Source of the DNA: an uncultured Clostridiaceae bacterium
Lineage (GTDB): Bacteria; Bacillota; Clostridia; Lachnospirales; Lachnospiraceae
Reading direction: 5' to 3'
DNA length: 10,314 nt
NCBI GenBank assembly: GCA_958441075.1
Contig: CAUCBQ010000071.1
Span: 1-10,314 of the forward strand
This document shows positions 1 through 6,400 of the stretch, one piece after another. A program made the translations under genes and the position numbers. How positions within the stretch are numbered: position 1 is the stretch's first letter; each line of letters starts with the position of its first letter. The notes beneath the pieces were generated by a model. It did not search any database. It had not been told where the DNA came from and saw only the letters and a list, made by a program, of their open reading frames with translations.

Positions 1-383
1 GAATCGGAGAAGAGGAACGTAAACAGAAGCATCATCTGGTCAGATTGTCCCGGATTACGGGATACATGAAAGATAATTATAATAAAGAGCTGAGCCTTGA
101 AATGGTTGCCGCTCATTTTGGCTTTACTCCTACCTATTTATCCCATATGTTTCGGGAATATGCCCAGGTGGGCTACAGAACATATCTGATTGATCTGCGG
201 GTAAAATATGCAACCAGAGAGCTGATTCATACGGATCATTACATAGGAGATATTGCTCTGGATCATGGATTTTCCGACGCCCGTGCGTTCACAAAGGCAT
301 TTAAAAAAAGGTACGGCTGTCTCCCCAGCGAGTATCGTCGTCAGGTTTTAAATAAATCGCAAGAAAGTGCTGTTAGTTCATAA
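1..383 (+). CDS. AraC-family transcriptional regulator, C-terminal part (5' end outside window)
   Basis: The frame is open from base 3 to the TAA at 381-383 and continues off the left edge, so only the C-terminal DNA-binding domain is present (about 126 residues). An internal TTG at 45 is not a credible start. Two helix-turn-helix units are visible: the first around bases 90-164 (LSLEMVAAHFGFTPTYLSHM), the second around 237-310 (IGDIALDHGFSDARAFTKAF). The tail FKKRYGCLPSEYRR is the classic AraC/XylS signature end. Proteins with this domain bind DNA as activators of sugar-use genes, usually with an N-terminal ligand or sensor domain that is not visible here. It lies 75 bases upstream of a sugar isomerase/kinase operon on the same strand, so control of that operon is a reasonable inference. 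A strong terminator overlaps its last codons, so the operon is probably not transcribed from the araC promoter. The family call is firm; ligand and target are unknown. Confidence 0.93.
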   Translation, partial: IGEEERKQKHHLVRLSRITGYMKDNYNKELSLEMVAAHFGFTPTYLSHMFREYAQVGYRTYLIDLRVKYATRELIHTDHYIGDIALDHGFSDARAFTKAFKKRYGCLPSEYRRQVLNKSQESAVSS

Positions 384-402
384 AATAACAGCACTTTTTT
401 TT
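364..402 (+). terminator. Intrinsic terminator of the AraC-family gene
   Basis: AAAGTGCTGTTA (364-375) pairs perfectly over 12 bp with TAACAGCACTTT (386-397) around a 10-base loop, and the T run extends from 395 to 402. The stem contains the stop codon region of the regulator, so the gene ends inside its own terminator. Confidence 0.93.
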
Positions 403-421
403 GATGTTTTTATATTATAAT
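392..421 (+). promoter_or_regulatory. Possible promoter of the sugar operon (good -10, weak -35)
   Basis: TATAAT at 416-421 is a perfect -10 hexamer about 38 bases before the GTG start at 459. No good -35 sits at the right distance: 17-18 bases upstream falls in the T-rich 3' arm of the araC terminator (CACTTT, 392-397). A strong -10 with a poor -35 is what an activator-dependent promoter often looks like, which fits the AraC protein upstream, but this is inference. Confidence 0.4.
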
Positions 422-458
422 GTAAGAAAATGAAATATAAAGAGAAGGGAGAATTGAA

Positions 459-1094
459 GTGAAGATAAGGTTGGCAGAGGACCCGGCATTCAGAGCCTAT
501 GGACGAATCATTGAGGGATATGATTTCAGGGGATTGCTGGAGGCGATGGAGCGCACACCTGTTCCGGAGGATGTGGTATATGTACCTTCTGTACCGGAAT
601 TTGAGGCGCTTCCTGAGTATGATAAAGTTAAAAATGGCCTGTATGGGCAGATGCCGGTTCAGATCGGTTATTGTAATGGTCATAATAGAAAGCTGAATGC
701 AGTGGAATATCACAGGGATTCCGAGGTGAATATTGCGGTCGATGATCTGATTCTGATTTTGGGAAAACAACAGGATATCAGAGAGGATTATACCTATGAT
801 ACATCAAATATGGAAGCGTTTCTCGTTCCTGCGGGGACAGCGGTGGAGCTGTATGCTACAACACTTCACTATGCTCCCTGTCATGTGGAAAAAAAGGGAT
901 TCCGCTGTGTGGTTATTCTTCCAAGAGGCACCAATATGGACCTGGAGCCGGTTGAGGCGGGAAATGCGGAGGACAGGCTGCTGTTTGCAGTGAACAAGTG
1001 GCTGATCGGACATGAAGAAGGGGGGCTGCCTCAGGGCGCATTTATAGGCTTAAAAGGCGAGAACCTTACTATAGCAGAGAAAGAAGAAAAATAG
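459..1094 (+). CDS. DUF4867 family protein, cupin-like
   Basis: A 211-residue cytosolic protein with no signal peptide or membrane segment. I recognise it as DUF4867, a clostridial family of unknown function found beside sugar isomerase/kinase genes. The sequence suggests a metal-binding cupin fold: H75, then EYHRDSEVN with H85 and E89 (His-x3-Glu spacing), and later a VPAGTA turn (123-128) followed by TLHYAPCH with H137 and H142. The last part (PRGTNM, about 156-160) and the general layout recall ureidoglycolate-lyase-like cupins, so a sugar or sugar-acid isomerase, mutarotase or lyase role is possible, but no activity can be assigned. The GTG start at 459 is supported by AAGGGAG at 445-451, seven bases upstream. 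It is the first gene of a tight operon; the stop is 23 bases before the isomerase start, with a strong AGGAGG between. Family call fairly sure; function unknown. Confidence 0.85.
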   Translation: MKIRLAEDPAFRAYGRIIEGYDFRGLLEAMERTPVPEDVVYVPSVPEFEALPEYDKVKNGLYGQMPVQIGYCNGHNRKLNAVEYHRDSEVNIAVDDLILILGKQQDIREDYTYDTSNMEAFLVPAGTAVELYATTLHYAPCHVEKKGFRCVVILPRGTNMDLEPVEAGNAEDRLLFAVNKWLIGHEEGGLPQGAFIGLKGENLTIAEKEEK

Positions 1095-1117
1095 TCAAAA
1101 TCAGGAGGTAGAAAGAG

Positions 1118-2602
1118 ATGAATAACACACCAGAGGTAAAGATCGGTATTGTGGCAGTGAGCAGAGACTGTTTTCCGGAGGCTCTTTCCGTAAACAGAAG
1201 AAAGGCTTTGATAGAGGCATACAAAGCAAAGTACAATGAGGCGGATATTTATGAATGTCCTATCTGTATCGTGGAAAGCGAACTTCATATGGTACAGGCG
1301 CTGGAGGATATCAAAAAAGCAGGCTGCAACGCATTGTGCGTATATCTTGGGAATTTTGGGCCGGAAATTTCTGAAACTCTGCTGGCAAAGCATTTTGACG
1401 GTCCCAAGATGTTTGTGGCTGCCGCGGAAGAAACAGGTGATAATCTGTGTCAGGGCCGCGGCGATGCATACTGCGGTATGTTAAATGCCAGCTATAATCT
1501 GGCCCTGCGCAATGTCAGAGCCTACATACCTGAGTATCCGGTGGGCGATGCAGAGGACTGCGCTGATATGATCCATGAGTTTGTTCCTATCGCAAGGGCG
1601 GTTGCCGCCTTAAACGATCTGAAAATCATCAGCTTCGGACCCAGACCGTTAAATTTCCTGGCATGCAATGCTCCGATCAAGCAGCTTTATAATCTGGGAG
1701 TTGAGATTGAGGAAAATTCCGAACTGGATTTATTTGAGGCGTTTAACAACCACGCAGGTGATGAGCGTATTCCGGAAGTAGTAAAGGAGATGGAGCAGGA
1801 GCTTGGCGCCGGAAATAAGAAGCCGGAGATTCTTGCAAAACTGGCGCAGTATGAGCTGACTTTAAAGGACTGGGTAGAAGCCCATAGGGGATACAGAAAG
1901 TATGTGGCTATTGCAGGAAAATGCTGGCCCGCATTTCAGACGCAGTTTGGTTTTGTGCCATGTTATGTAAACAGCCGTCTTACTGCCCAGGGAATTCCGG
2001 TATCCTGTGAGGTAGATATCTATGGAGCTCTCAGCGAATATATTGGAACTGTAATCAGTCAGGATGCAGTGACCCTGCTGGATATTAACAATACAGTTCC
2101 AAAGGATATGTATGAGGCTGATATTAAGGGAAAATTTGATTATACACTTAAAGATACATTTATGGGCTTCCATTGCGGCAATACTGCCTCAGGAAAGCTG
2201 TCCTTCTGCGAGATGAAATACCAGATGATTATGGCAAGAGCACTTCCGGTTGAAGTGACACAGGGAACTCTGGAAGGTGATATTAAGCCCGGAGATATTA
2301 CCTTCTACCGTCTTCAGAGCACAGCAGATAACAAGCTGAGAGCTTATATTGCAGAGGGAGAGGTTCTTCCGGTAGCAACCCGTTCCTTTGGCTCCATCGG
2401 TGTGTTTGCAATTCCTGAGATGGGACGTTTTTACCGCCATGTGCTGATTGAAAAGAACTTCCCCCATCACGGAGCAGTGGCCTTCGGAAAATATGGAAAA
2501 ACACTTTTTGAGGTATTTAAGTACATTGGCGTAGAGCCGGATGAGATTGGATATAATCAGCCTGGAAATGTGCGTTATAAAACAGAAAATCCATTTTCAT
2601 AA
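1118..2602 (+). CDS. L-fucose/L-arabinose isomerase family protein
   Basis: A 494-residue cytosolic aldose-ketose isomerase of the FucI/AraA superfamily. These enzymes use Mn2+ to interconvert an aldose and its 2-ketose. The three metal ligands known from E. coli FucI (Glu337, Asp361, His528) have clear counterparts: E298 in SCEVDIYG, D322 in TLLDINN (the same 24-residue spacing as in FucI), and H450 or H451 in NFPHHGAVAFG. The protein is about 100 residues shorter than E. coli FucI (591) and close to AraA (about 500), so it belongs to the shorter FucI-like group whose substrates are mostly untested. ATG at 1118 has a perfect AGGAGG at 1103-1108. It lies between the DUF4867 gene and a xylulokinase-like kinase (13-base gap), so its ketose product is probably the kinase substrate. 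L-fucose, D-arabinose, L-arabinose or another aldose are all possible. Family certain, substrate open. Confidence 0.92.
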   Translation: MNNTPEVKIGIVAVSRDCFPEALSVNRRKALIEAYKAKYNEADIYECPICIVESELHMVQALEDIKKAGCNALCVYLGNFGPEISETLLAKHFDGPKMFVAAAEETGDNLCQGRGDAYCGMLNASYNLALRNVRAYIPEYPVGDAEDCADMIHEFVPIARAVAALNDLKIISFGPRPLNFLACNAPIKQLYNLGVEIEENSELDLFEAFNNHAGDERIPEVVKEMEQELGAGNKKPEILAKLAQYELTLKDWVEAHRGYRKYVAIAGKCWPAFQTQFGFVPCYVNSRLTAQGIPVSCEVDIYGALSEYIGTVISQDAVTLLDINNTVPKDMYEADIKGKFDYTLKDTFMGFHCGNTASGKLSFCEMKYQMIMARALPVEVTQGTLEGDIKPGDITFYRLQSTADNKLRAYIAEGEVLPVATRSFGSIGVFAIPEMGRFYRHVLIEKNFPHHGAVAFGKYGKTLFEVFKYIGVEPDEIGYNQPGNVRYKTENPFS

Positions 2603-2615
2603 AGGGAGGAAAGGC

Positions 2616-4082
2616 ATGCTGTATATAGGAATTGACCTGGGAACCTCGGCAGTAAAGCTGCTTTTGATGGATGGTTCAGGAGCGATTCAAAAAATTGTAT
2701 CCAGAGAATATCCCTTATACTTCCCCCAGCCGTCCTGGTCAGAACAGAACCCTGAGGACTGGTATGAGGCATCTGTAGATGGACTGAAGGAGCTGACATC
2801 CGATTGTGACAGGTCACAGGTGGCAGGAATCAGTTTCGGAGGTCAGATGCACGGCCTTGTAGTGCTGGATGAGGCAGATCGGGTGATTCGGCCGGCAATT
2901 CTCTGGAATGACGGACGTTCAGAAAAGGAAACGAATTATCTGAACAACGTGCTGGGAAAAGAAAAGCTGTCCGCCTGTACGGCTAATATTGCTTTTGCAG
3001 GTTTTACAGCACCCAAGATTTTGTGGATGAGGGAAAATGAACCGGAGAACTTCAGCCGTATTAAGAAAATCATGCTGCCGAAAGACTATCTGGCGTACCG
3101 TCTGTCGGGAAGCTTCTGCACCGACTACTCTGATGCATCAGGAATGCTTTTGCTGGATGTGGAAAAACGTAGCTGGTCAGAGGAAATGATGGAGCTGTGC
3201 GGCATAAACCGAAGTCAGCTGCCGGATCTGTATGAGAGCTGGGAGCCGGTTGGGAAATTAAAGCCGGAGCTGGCAGAGGAGCTGGGCTTTTCCGGTGAAG
3301 TAAGGATTATGGCAGGAGCCGGTGATAATGCGGCCGCCGCAGTGGGTACTGGAACCGTTGGAGAGGGACAGTGCAATATTTCTCTGGGAACCAGCGGAAC
3401 TATTTTTATTTCCAGCCATGATTTTAAAAGAGATGAAAACAATGCTCTTCACGCATTTTGCCATGGGGACGGACATTACCATCTGATGGGATGTATGCTC
3501 AGCGCCGCGTCATGCAATAAATGGTGGATGGAGGAGATTCTCAGAACAGAGGATTTTGCAAAAGAACAGGAAAATATTGTAAAATTGGGAGAAAATCACG
3601 TATACTACCTTCCATATCTTATGGGAGAGCGTTCTCCGCACAATGATCCCAGGGCAAAAGCCTGCTTTATCGGCATGACTATGGATACCTCCAGAGAGGA
3701 GATGACTCAAGCGGTTCTGGAGGGAGTGGTATTTGGCCTCAGAGATTCTCTTGAGGTAGCCAGAAAGCTGGGGTTAAGGATTGAAAGAACCAGAATCTGC
3801 GGAGGAGGAGCAAAAAGCCCGCTCTGGAAGCGGATGGTTGCCAATATTATGAACGTAAAGGTAGAGGTTCTGGAGCATGAAGAAGGCCCTGCTCTTGGAG
3901 GCGCCATTCTGGCTGCGGTAGGCTGCGGAGAATTTCCGGATGTAAAAAGTGCTGCGGACGCCATTGTGAGAGTAACAGAAACCATTGAGCCTGAGCCTGA
4001 GCTGGCAGAGAAATATGAGGCTGCTTATTCCAGGTTCACTAAGATGTATCCGGCGCTTAAGGATATATTTGGAACGCTTTAA
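2616..4082 (+). CDS. xylB: Xylulokinase-like FGGY carbohydrate kinase
   Basis: A 488-residue cytosolic FGGY kinase that phosphorylates a ketopentose with ATP, typically D-xylulose to D-xylulose 5-phosphate. N-terminal nucleotide-fold motif GIDLGTSAVK (5-14, with D7); GQMHG (76-80) and RPAILWNDGR (92-101), which are xylulokinase substrate-site hallmarks; LPKDYLAYRLSG; TDYSDASGMLLLDV; catalytic-base Asp D237 in GAGDNAAAAVGTG (E. coli XylB D233); SLGTSGTIF; LPYLMGERSPHNDPRAKA; and C-terminal ICGGGAKSPLW and EGPALGGAILAAVG. The line-up with E. coli XylB, also about 484 residues, is close throughout. I chose ATG 2616 rather than an upstream in-frame ATG at 2541: that one lies inside the isomerase gene, while 2616 has GGGAGG at 2604-2609 and begins the canonical MLYIGIDLG. 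It is the last gene of the operon. Related FGGY kinases act on ribulose or fuculose, so the exact ketose is less sure than the family. Confidence 0.9.
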   Translation: MLYIGIDLGTSAVKLLLMDGSGAIQKIVSREYPLYFPQPSWSEQNPEDWYEASVDGLKELTSDCDRSQVAGISFGGQMHGLVVLDEADRVIRPAILWNDGRSEKETNYLNNVLGKEKLSACTANIAFAGFTAPKILWMRENEPENFSRIKKIMLPKDYLAYRLSGSFCTDYSDASGMLLLDVEKRSWSEEMMELCGINRSQLPDLYESWEPVGKLKPELAEELGFSGEVRIMAGAGDNAAAAVGTGTVGEGQCNISLGTSGTIFISSHDFKRDENNALHAFCHGDGHYHLMGCMLSAASCNKWWMEEILRTEDFAKEQENIVKLGENHVYYLPYLMGERSPHNDPRAKACFIGMTMDTSREEMTQAVLEGVVFGLRDSLEVARKLGLRIERTRICGGGAKSPLWKRMVANIMNVKVEVLEHEEGPALGGAILAAVGCGEFPDVKSAADAIVRVTETIEPEPELAEKYEAAYSRFTKMYPALKDIFGTL

Positions 4083-4157
4083 TTTTTAATACTGCCGCTG
4101 CCGGGTGCACAGGAAATCCTTTGAAGAATAGTCTAATAAAAAAGGGGTATTTCAGAT

Positions 4158-5048
4158 GTGAATCGTGCCAGAACGGATATTCACTGCGACCAGATTTATT
4201 CTATGGGGATTACGGGCCGGGGAGTAGGCGTGGCAGTCCTGGATACCGGAATTTTTCTTCATGAGGATTTAAAAGATAGAGTAAAGGGATTTGCGGACTT
4301 CGTCCACAGAAAAGAACGCCCTTATGATGACAATGGACATGGAACCCATGTTGCTGCAATGATTGGAGGAAACGGAGCTTCCATGGAAGAGAAATACCGG
4401 GGAGTTGCTCCGGGCTGCTCGATTATTGCTGTAAAGGTACTGGACCACAAGGGAAACGGCTATGCCTCAGATGTGCTGTCCGGTCTTCGCTGGATTCGGA
4501 TGCACAGGGAACGTTTGGGAATCCGGATTGTAAATATTTCCGTAGGCTCTCTGTCAAAGCGGGATATGACGGAAAATTCCGCTCTTGTAAAAGGAGTAAA
4601 TGCGGCCTGGGACGACGGACTGGTGGTGGTAGTGGCGGCAGGCAACCACGGCCCCGGTCCCATGACAGTCACCACTCCGGGAATCAGCCGGAAGGTCATA
4701 ACTGTAGGCTGTTCAGATGACCATAAGGAGGTAGAGGTGATGGGGAGCCGGATGGTAAACTATTCCGGCCGCGGCCCTACAGCCAGCTGTATCTGCAAGC
4801 CGGATATCGTAGCTCCCGGCTGCGGTATCGTAAGCTGCGCAAATGAAGCAGGGGCATACTTTGCAAAATCAGGCACCAGTATGTCAACGCCTCTGGTATC
4901 CGGAGCTATTGCGCTGCTTCTGGAAAAATACCCGGACATGACTAACCGGGATGTAAAACTCCGTCTCCGGGAACGCGCCGTAGATCTGGGCCTTCCCAGA
5001 AATCAACAGGGCTGGGGAGCGCTGGATGTACAGAAGCTTCTCCGGTAA
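4158..5048 (+). CDS. S8 family subtilisin-like serine protease, no signal peptide
   Basis: A 296-residue peptidase S8 domain with the complete triad: D29 in VAVLDTGI, H61 in NGHGTHVAAMIGG, S241 in GTSMSTPLVSGAIALL, plus the oxyanion Asn N163 in AAGNHGPG. It lacks a signal peptide and an obvious propeptide (the catalytic Asp is at residue 29), so it is probably intracellular, like AprX or ISP-type subtilases, or starts active on synthesis. Seven cysteines (C10, C87, C185, C211, C213, C222, C227) are unusual for subtilisins, which mostly have none. GTG at 4158 is the first possible start because in-frame TAA codons stand at 4134 and 4137; AAAGGGG at 4141-4147 is the ribosome binding site. It follows the kinase by 75 bases on the same strand, with no clear promoter or terminator between, so read-through from the sugar operon is possible but a functional link is not shown. 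Substrate unknown. Confidence 0.95.
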   Translation: MNRARTDIHCDQIYSMGITGRGVGVAVLDTGIFLHEDLKDRVKGFADFVHRKERPYDDNGHGTHVAAMIGGNGASMEEKYRGVAPGCSIIAVKVLDHKGNGYASDVLSGLRWIRMHRERLGIRIVNISVGSLSKRDMTENSALVKGVNAAWDDGLVVVVAAGNHGPGPMTVTTPGISRKVITVGCSDDHKEVEVMGSRMVNYSGRGPTASCICKPDIVAPGCGIVSCANEAGAYFAKSGTSMSTPLVSGAIALLLEKYPDMTNRDVKLRLRERAVDLGLPRNQQGWGALDVQKLLR

Positions 5049-5070
5049 AGAGCGGACAGTTCTCAAAAAG

Positions 5071-5248
5071 CATCCCCTCCGGATGCCAAAGCTGCGGGAC
5101 TAGTCCTGTCTAAGGAGCCAGAAACAGATTAAAAATAAGGGGAAGGATGGCAACACTGTCGCTCAGACAGCTGCCATCCTTCCCCTTAACGTCTGTGTCT
5201 GCTTCCCAAGACAGACTCGCCCTTTTTGCAATGCATCCGGAGGGGATG
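5071..5248. repeat. Large nested imperfect palindrome between convergent genes
   Basis: The outer arms CATCCCCTCCGGATGC (5071-5086) and GCATCCGGAGGGGATG (5233-5248) are perfect 16-bp inverted copies. Moving inward, CTGTCT (5106-5111) pairs with AGACAG (5209-5214), GGAGC (5114-5118) with GC(T)TCC (5201-5206), ACAGA (5124-5128) with TCTGT (5192-5196), and TAAGGGGAAGGATGGCA (5136-5152) with its perfect 17-bp complement (5172-5188), capped by CTGTC/GACAG (5156-5160 and 5166-5170). Weaker pairing seems to extend outside, toward about 5057 and 5263. The 5' arm can also fold on itself (GCATCC, 5070-5075, with GGATGC, 5081-5086). The size is well beyond a normal terminator and resembles a miniature palindromic element or rod-like RNA. 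No gene is inside it: a short open frame over 5147-5341 has no family features. Confidence 0.8.
5131..5188 (-). terminator. Intrinsic terminator of the methyltransferase gene (core of the palindrome)
   Basis: Read on the minus strand, the perfect 17-bp stem (5172-5188 with 5136-5152) is followed directly by a T-rich tract (TTTTTAATCTG, complement of 5125-5135). This makes a strong terminator about 100 bases after the methyltransferase stop at 5290. On the plus strand the same stem is followed by ACGTCTG, not T-rich, so it is mainly a minus-strand signal. Confidence 0.7.
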
Positions 5249-5257
5249 ACTTCTGCT

Positions 5258-5286
5258 GGAGAATATACCCTTCTCCCGGCGTTTTT
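5258..5286 (+). terminator. Weak possible terminator for the protease gene
   Basis: GGAGAA (5258-5263) pairs with TTCTCC (5271-5276) around a 7-base loop. A T run (GTTTTTCTTC) begins five bases further on at 5282. The stem is short and the T run is displaced, and it lies over 200 bases after the protease stop, so this is only a candidate. Confidence 0.3.
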
Positions 5287-5289
5287 CTT

Positions 5290-6150
5290 CTATTTTTCCC
5301 AGCGCCCGGAGGCTCCGCAGGGCAGTGTGAGTCCGTTTTGAGCGACAGGAAGGCCTACTTCGTCGGCTTTGACAGTTCCGCCGAATTTAGGCACAATTTC
5401 TACTCCCATCATATAGGAAAGAACGGAGGGAGCCAGTCCTGTGGTATAGGAGTTGATGAGGAAGAAAAGAGGGTCGTCTGATAAAAGCTGTACGCACAGC
5501 TTTACCAGAGGATGAATGGCGTCCTCTATTTTCCAGATTTCTCCCTTTGGGCCCCGGCCGTAAGAGGGGGGGTCCATGATGATGGCGTCATAGTGGTTTC
5601 CTCTGCGGATTTCACGTTCTACAAATTTGACACAGTCATCTACAATCCAACGGATGGGAGCATCCGAAAGACCGGAGGAATGGGCATTTTCCTTAGCCCA
5701 GGTTACCATGCCCTTAGAAGCGTCTACATGGGTGACGCTGGCTCCGGCTTTGGCGGCTGCCAGGGTAGCGCCTCCGGTGTAGGCAAACAGGTTTAATACC
5801 TTTATGGGCCGTCCGGCGCGGCGGATCTTTTCGCCGAACCAGTCCCAGTTGGCAGCCTGCTCCGGGAACAGCCCGGTATGCTTAAAGCTGAAGGGCTTTA
5901 AATTGAAGGTCAGTTCTTTGTAGTTGATTGTCCACTGCTGAGGCAGATCAAAAAATTCCCATTCTCCTCCGCCCTTGCTGCTGCGATGGTAATGTCCGTT
6001 CATTTTTTTCCATCCGCGGTGAGTTTTTGGCGTATCCCAGATTACCTGGGGATCGGGACGCACTAAAAGATAGTCTCCCCAGCGTTCCAGTTTTTCTCCT
6101 TTGGAGCAATCGATTACTTCATAATCCTTCCATCCATCTGCAAGCCACAT
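5290..6150 (-). CDS. Class I SAM-dependent methyltransferase, RlmI/RlmK-like (COG1092-type)
   Basis: A 286-residue cytosolic Rossmann-fold methyltransferase. SAM-binding motif I is NLFAYTGGATLAAAKAGA (120-137), followed by the acidic motif II end THVDAS (140-145) and WAKENA (151-156). Motif IV is IIMDPPSYGRGPKGE (190-204); a DPP followed by an aromatic residue, with the GRGPKGE continuation, is typical of the 23S rRNA methyltransferases related to RlmI and RlmK. The first 110 residues (HYHRSSKGGGEWEFF, then LTFNLKPFSFKHTGLFPEQAANWDWF) match the substrate-side region of this family, but the N-terminal PUA domain of E. coli RlmI is absent. The target is probably rRNA, position unknown. Start ATG is the complement of 6148-6150, with GAGGT at the complement of 6161-6165, ten bases upstream; no other start fits between. 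It is a single-gene unit with its own promoter and terminator, convergent with the protease and divergent from the PTS gene. Confidence 0.88.
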   Translation of the reverse strand: MWLADGWKDYEVIDCSKGEKLERWGDYLLVRPDPQVIWDTPKTHRGWKKMNGHYHRSSKGGGEWEFFDLPQQWTINYKELTFNLKPFSFKHTGLFPEQAANWDWFGEKIRRAGRPIKVLNLFAYTGGATLAAAKAGASVTHVDASKGMVTWAKENAHSSGLSDAPIRWIVDDCVKFVEREIRRGNHYDAIIMDPPSYGRGPKGEIWKIEDAIHPLVKLCVQLLSDDPLFFLINSYTTGLAPSVLSYMMGVEIVPKFGGTVKADEVGLPVAQNGLTLPCGASGRWEK

Positions 6151-6233
6151 AAATTGATTAACCTCATTTCTTTCTGAATTATATAGAGCCCGTGCCGGTG
6201 CACGGTGCTGTCAGTTATGATTGATTCCTATTG

Positions 6234-6263
6234 AGTATAGTCTAAACAGCGCTGTGGAGTCAA
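6234..6263 (-). promoter_or_regulatory. Promoter of the methyltransferase gene with a palindrome in its spacer
   Basis: On the minus strand, TTGACT (complement of 6258-6263) and TATACT (complement of 6234-6239) are separated by 18 bases. The start codon is about 84 bases downstream of the -10. The spacer holds a perfect 10-base palindrome ACAGCGCTGT (6246-6255), a possible repressor site. A GC hairpin (CCGTGC with GCACGG, loop CGGT, around 6190-6206) lies in the resulting 5' UTR. Confidence 0.75.
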
Positions 6264-6269
6264 GCATTC

Positions 6270-6292
6270 CTGTTTGGTTTGAAAGCAAACAG
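6270..6292. promoter_or_regulatory. Inverted repeat between divergent promoters, possible operator
   Basis: CTGTTTG (6270-6276) and CAAACAG (6286-6292) form a perfect 7-bp inverted repeat with a 9-base gap. It lies just upstream of the minus-strand -35 and about 75 bases upstream of the plus-strand -35. It is a plausible binding site, but no regulator is known from the sequence. Confidence 0.35.
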
Positions 6293-6365
6293 ACCCGGTT
6301 TGCAAAGATATCAGAATTAATGCAGATGGTTTCTGAACGAATTATAAAAAAAGTATAAAATCAGA

Positions 6366-6394
6366 TTGACTTTTTTATAAAATATTGCTATTAT
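6366..6394 (+). promoter_or_regulatory. Sigma-A type promoter of the PTS gene
   Basis: TTGACT (6366-6371) and TATTAT (6389-6394) are separated by exactly 17 bases. An A-rich stretch upstream (6340-6362) resembles an UP element. Predicted transcription start is near 6401, which gives a 5' UTR of about 214 bases before the ATG at 6615. Confidence 0.8.
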
Positions 6395-6400
6395 GACAAT

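Noticed and set aside
378..770. 130-codon minus-strand frame opposite the start of the DUF4867 gene
   Set aside because: It is antisense to a well-supported gene and crosses the terminator; there is no ribosome binding site or recognisable domain.
2541..2615. Longer kinase starting at an ATG inside the isomerase gene
   Set aside because: The extra 25 residues have no family match, while ATG 2616 has a GGGAGG site and begins the canonical kinase N-terminus.
5147..5341. Open frame of 64 codons on the plus strand across the palindrome
   Set aside because: It lies in the inverted repeat and overlaps the end of the methyltransferase gene. It has no ribosome binding site of note and a composition dictated by the hairpin arms.
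6275..6290. Catabolite-response element (cre) in the PTS upstream region
   Set aside because: The TTTGAAAGCAAACAG stretch matches the first half of the consensus, but the central CG and the 3' half do not fit.
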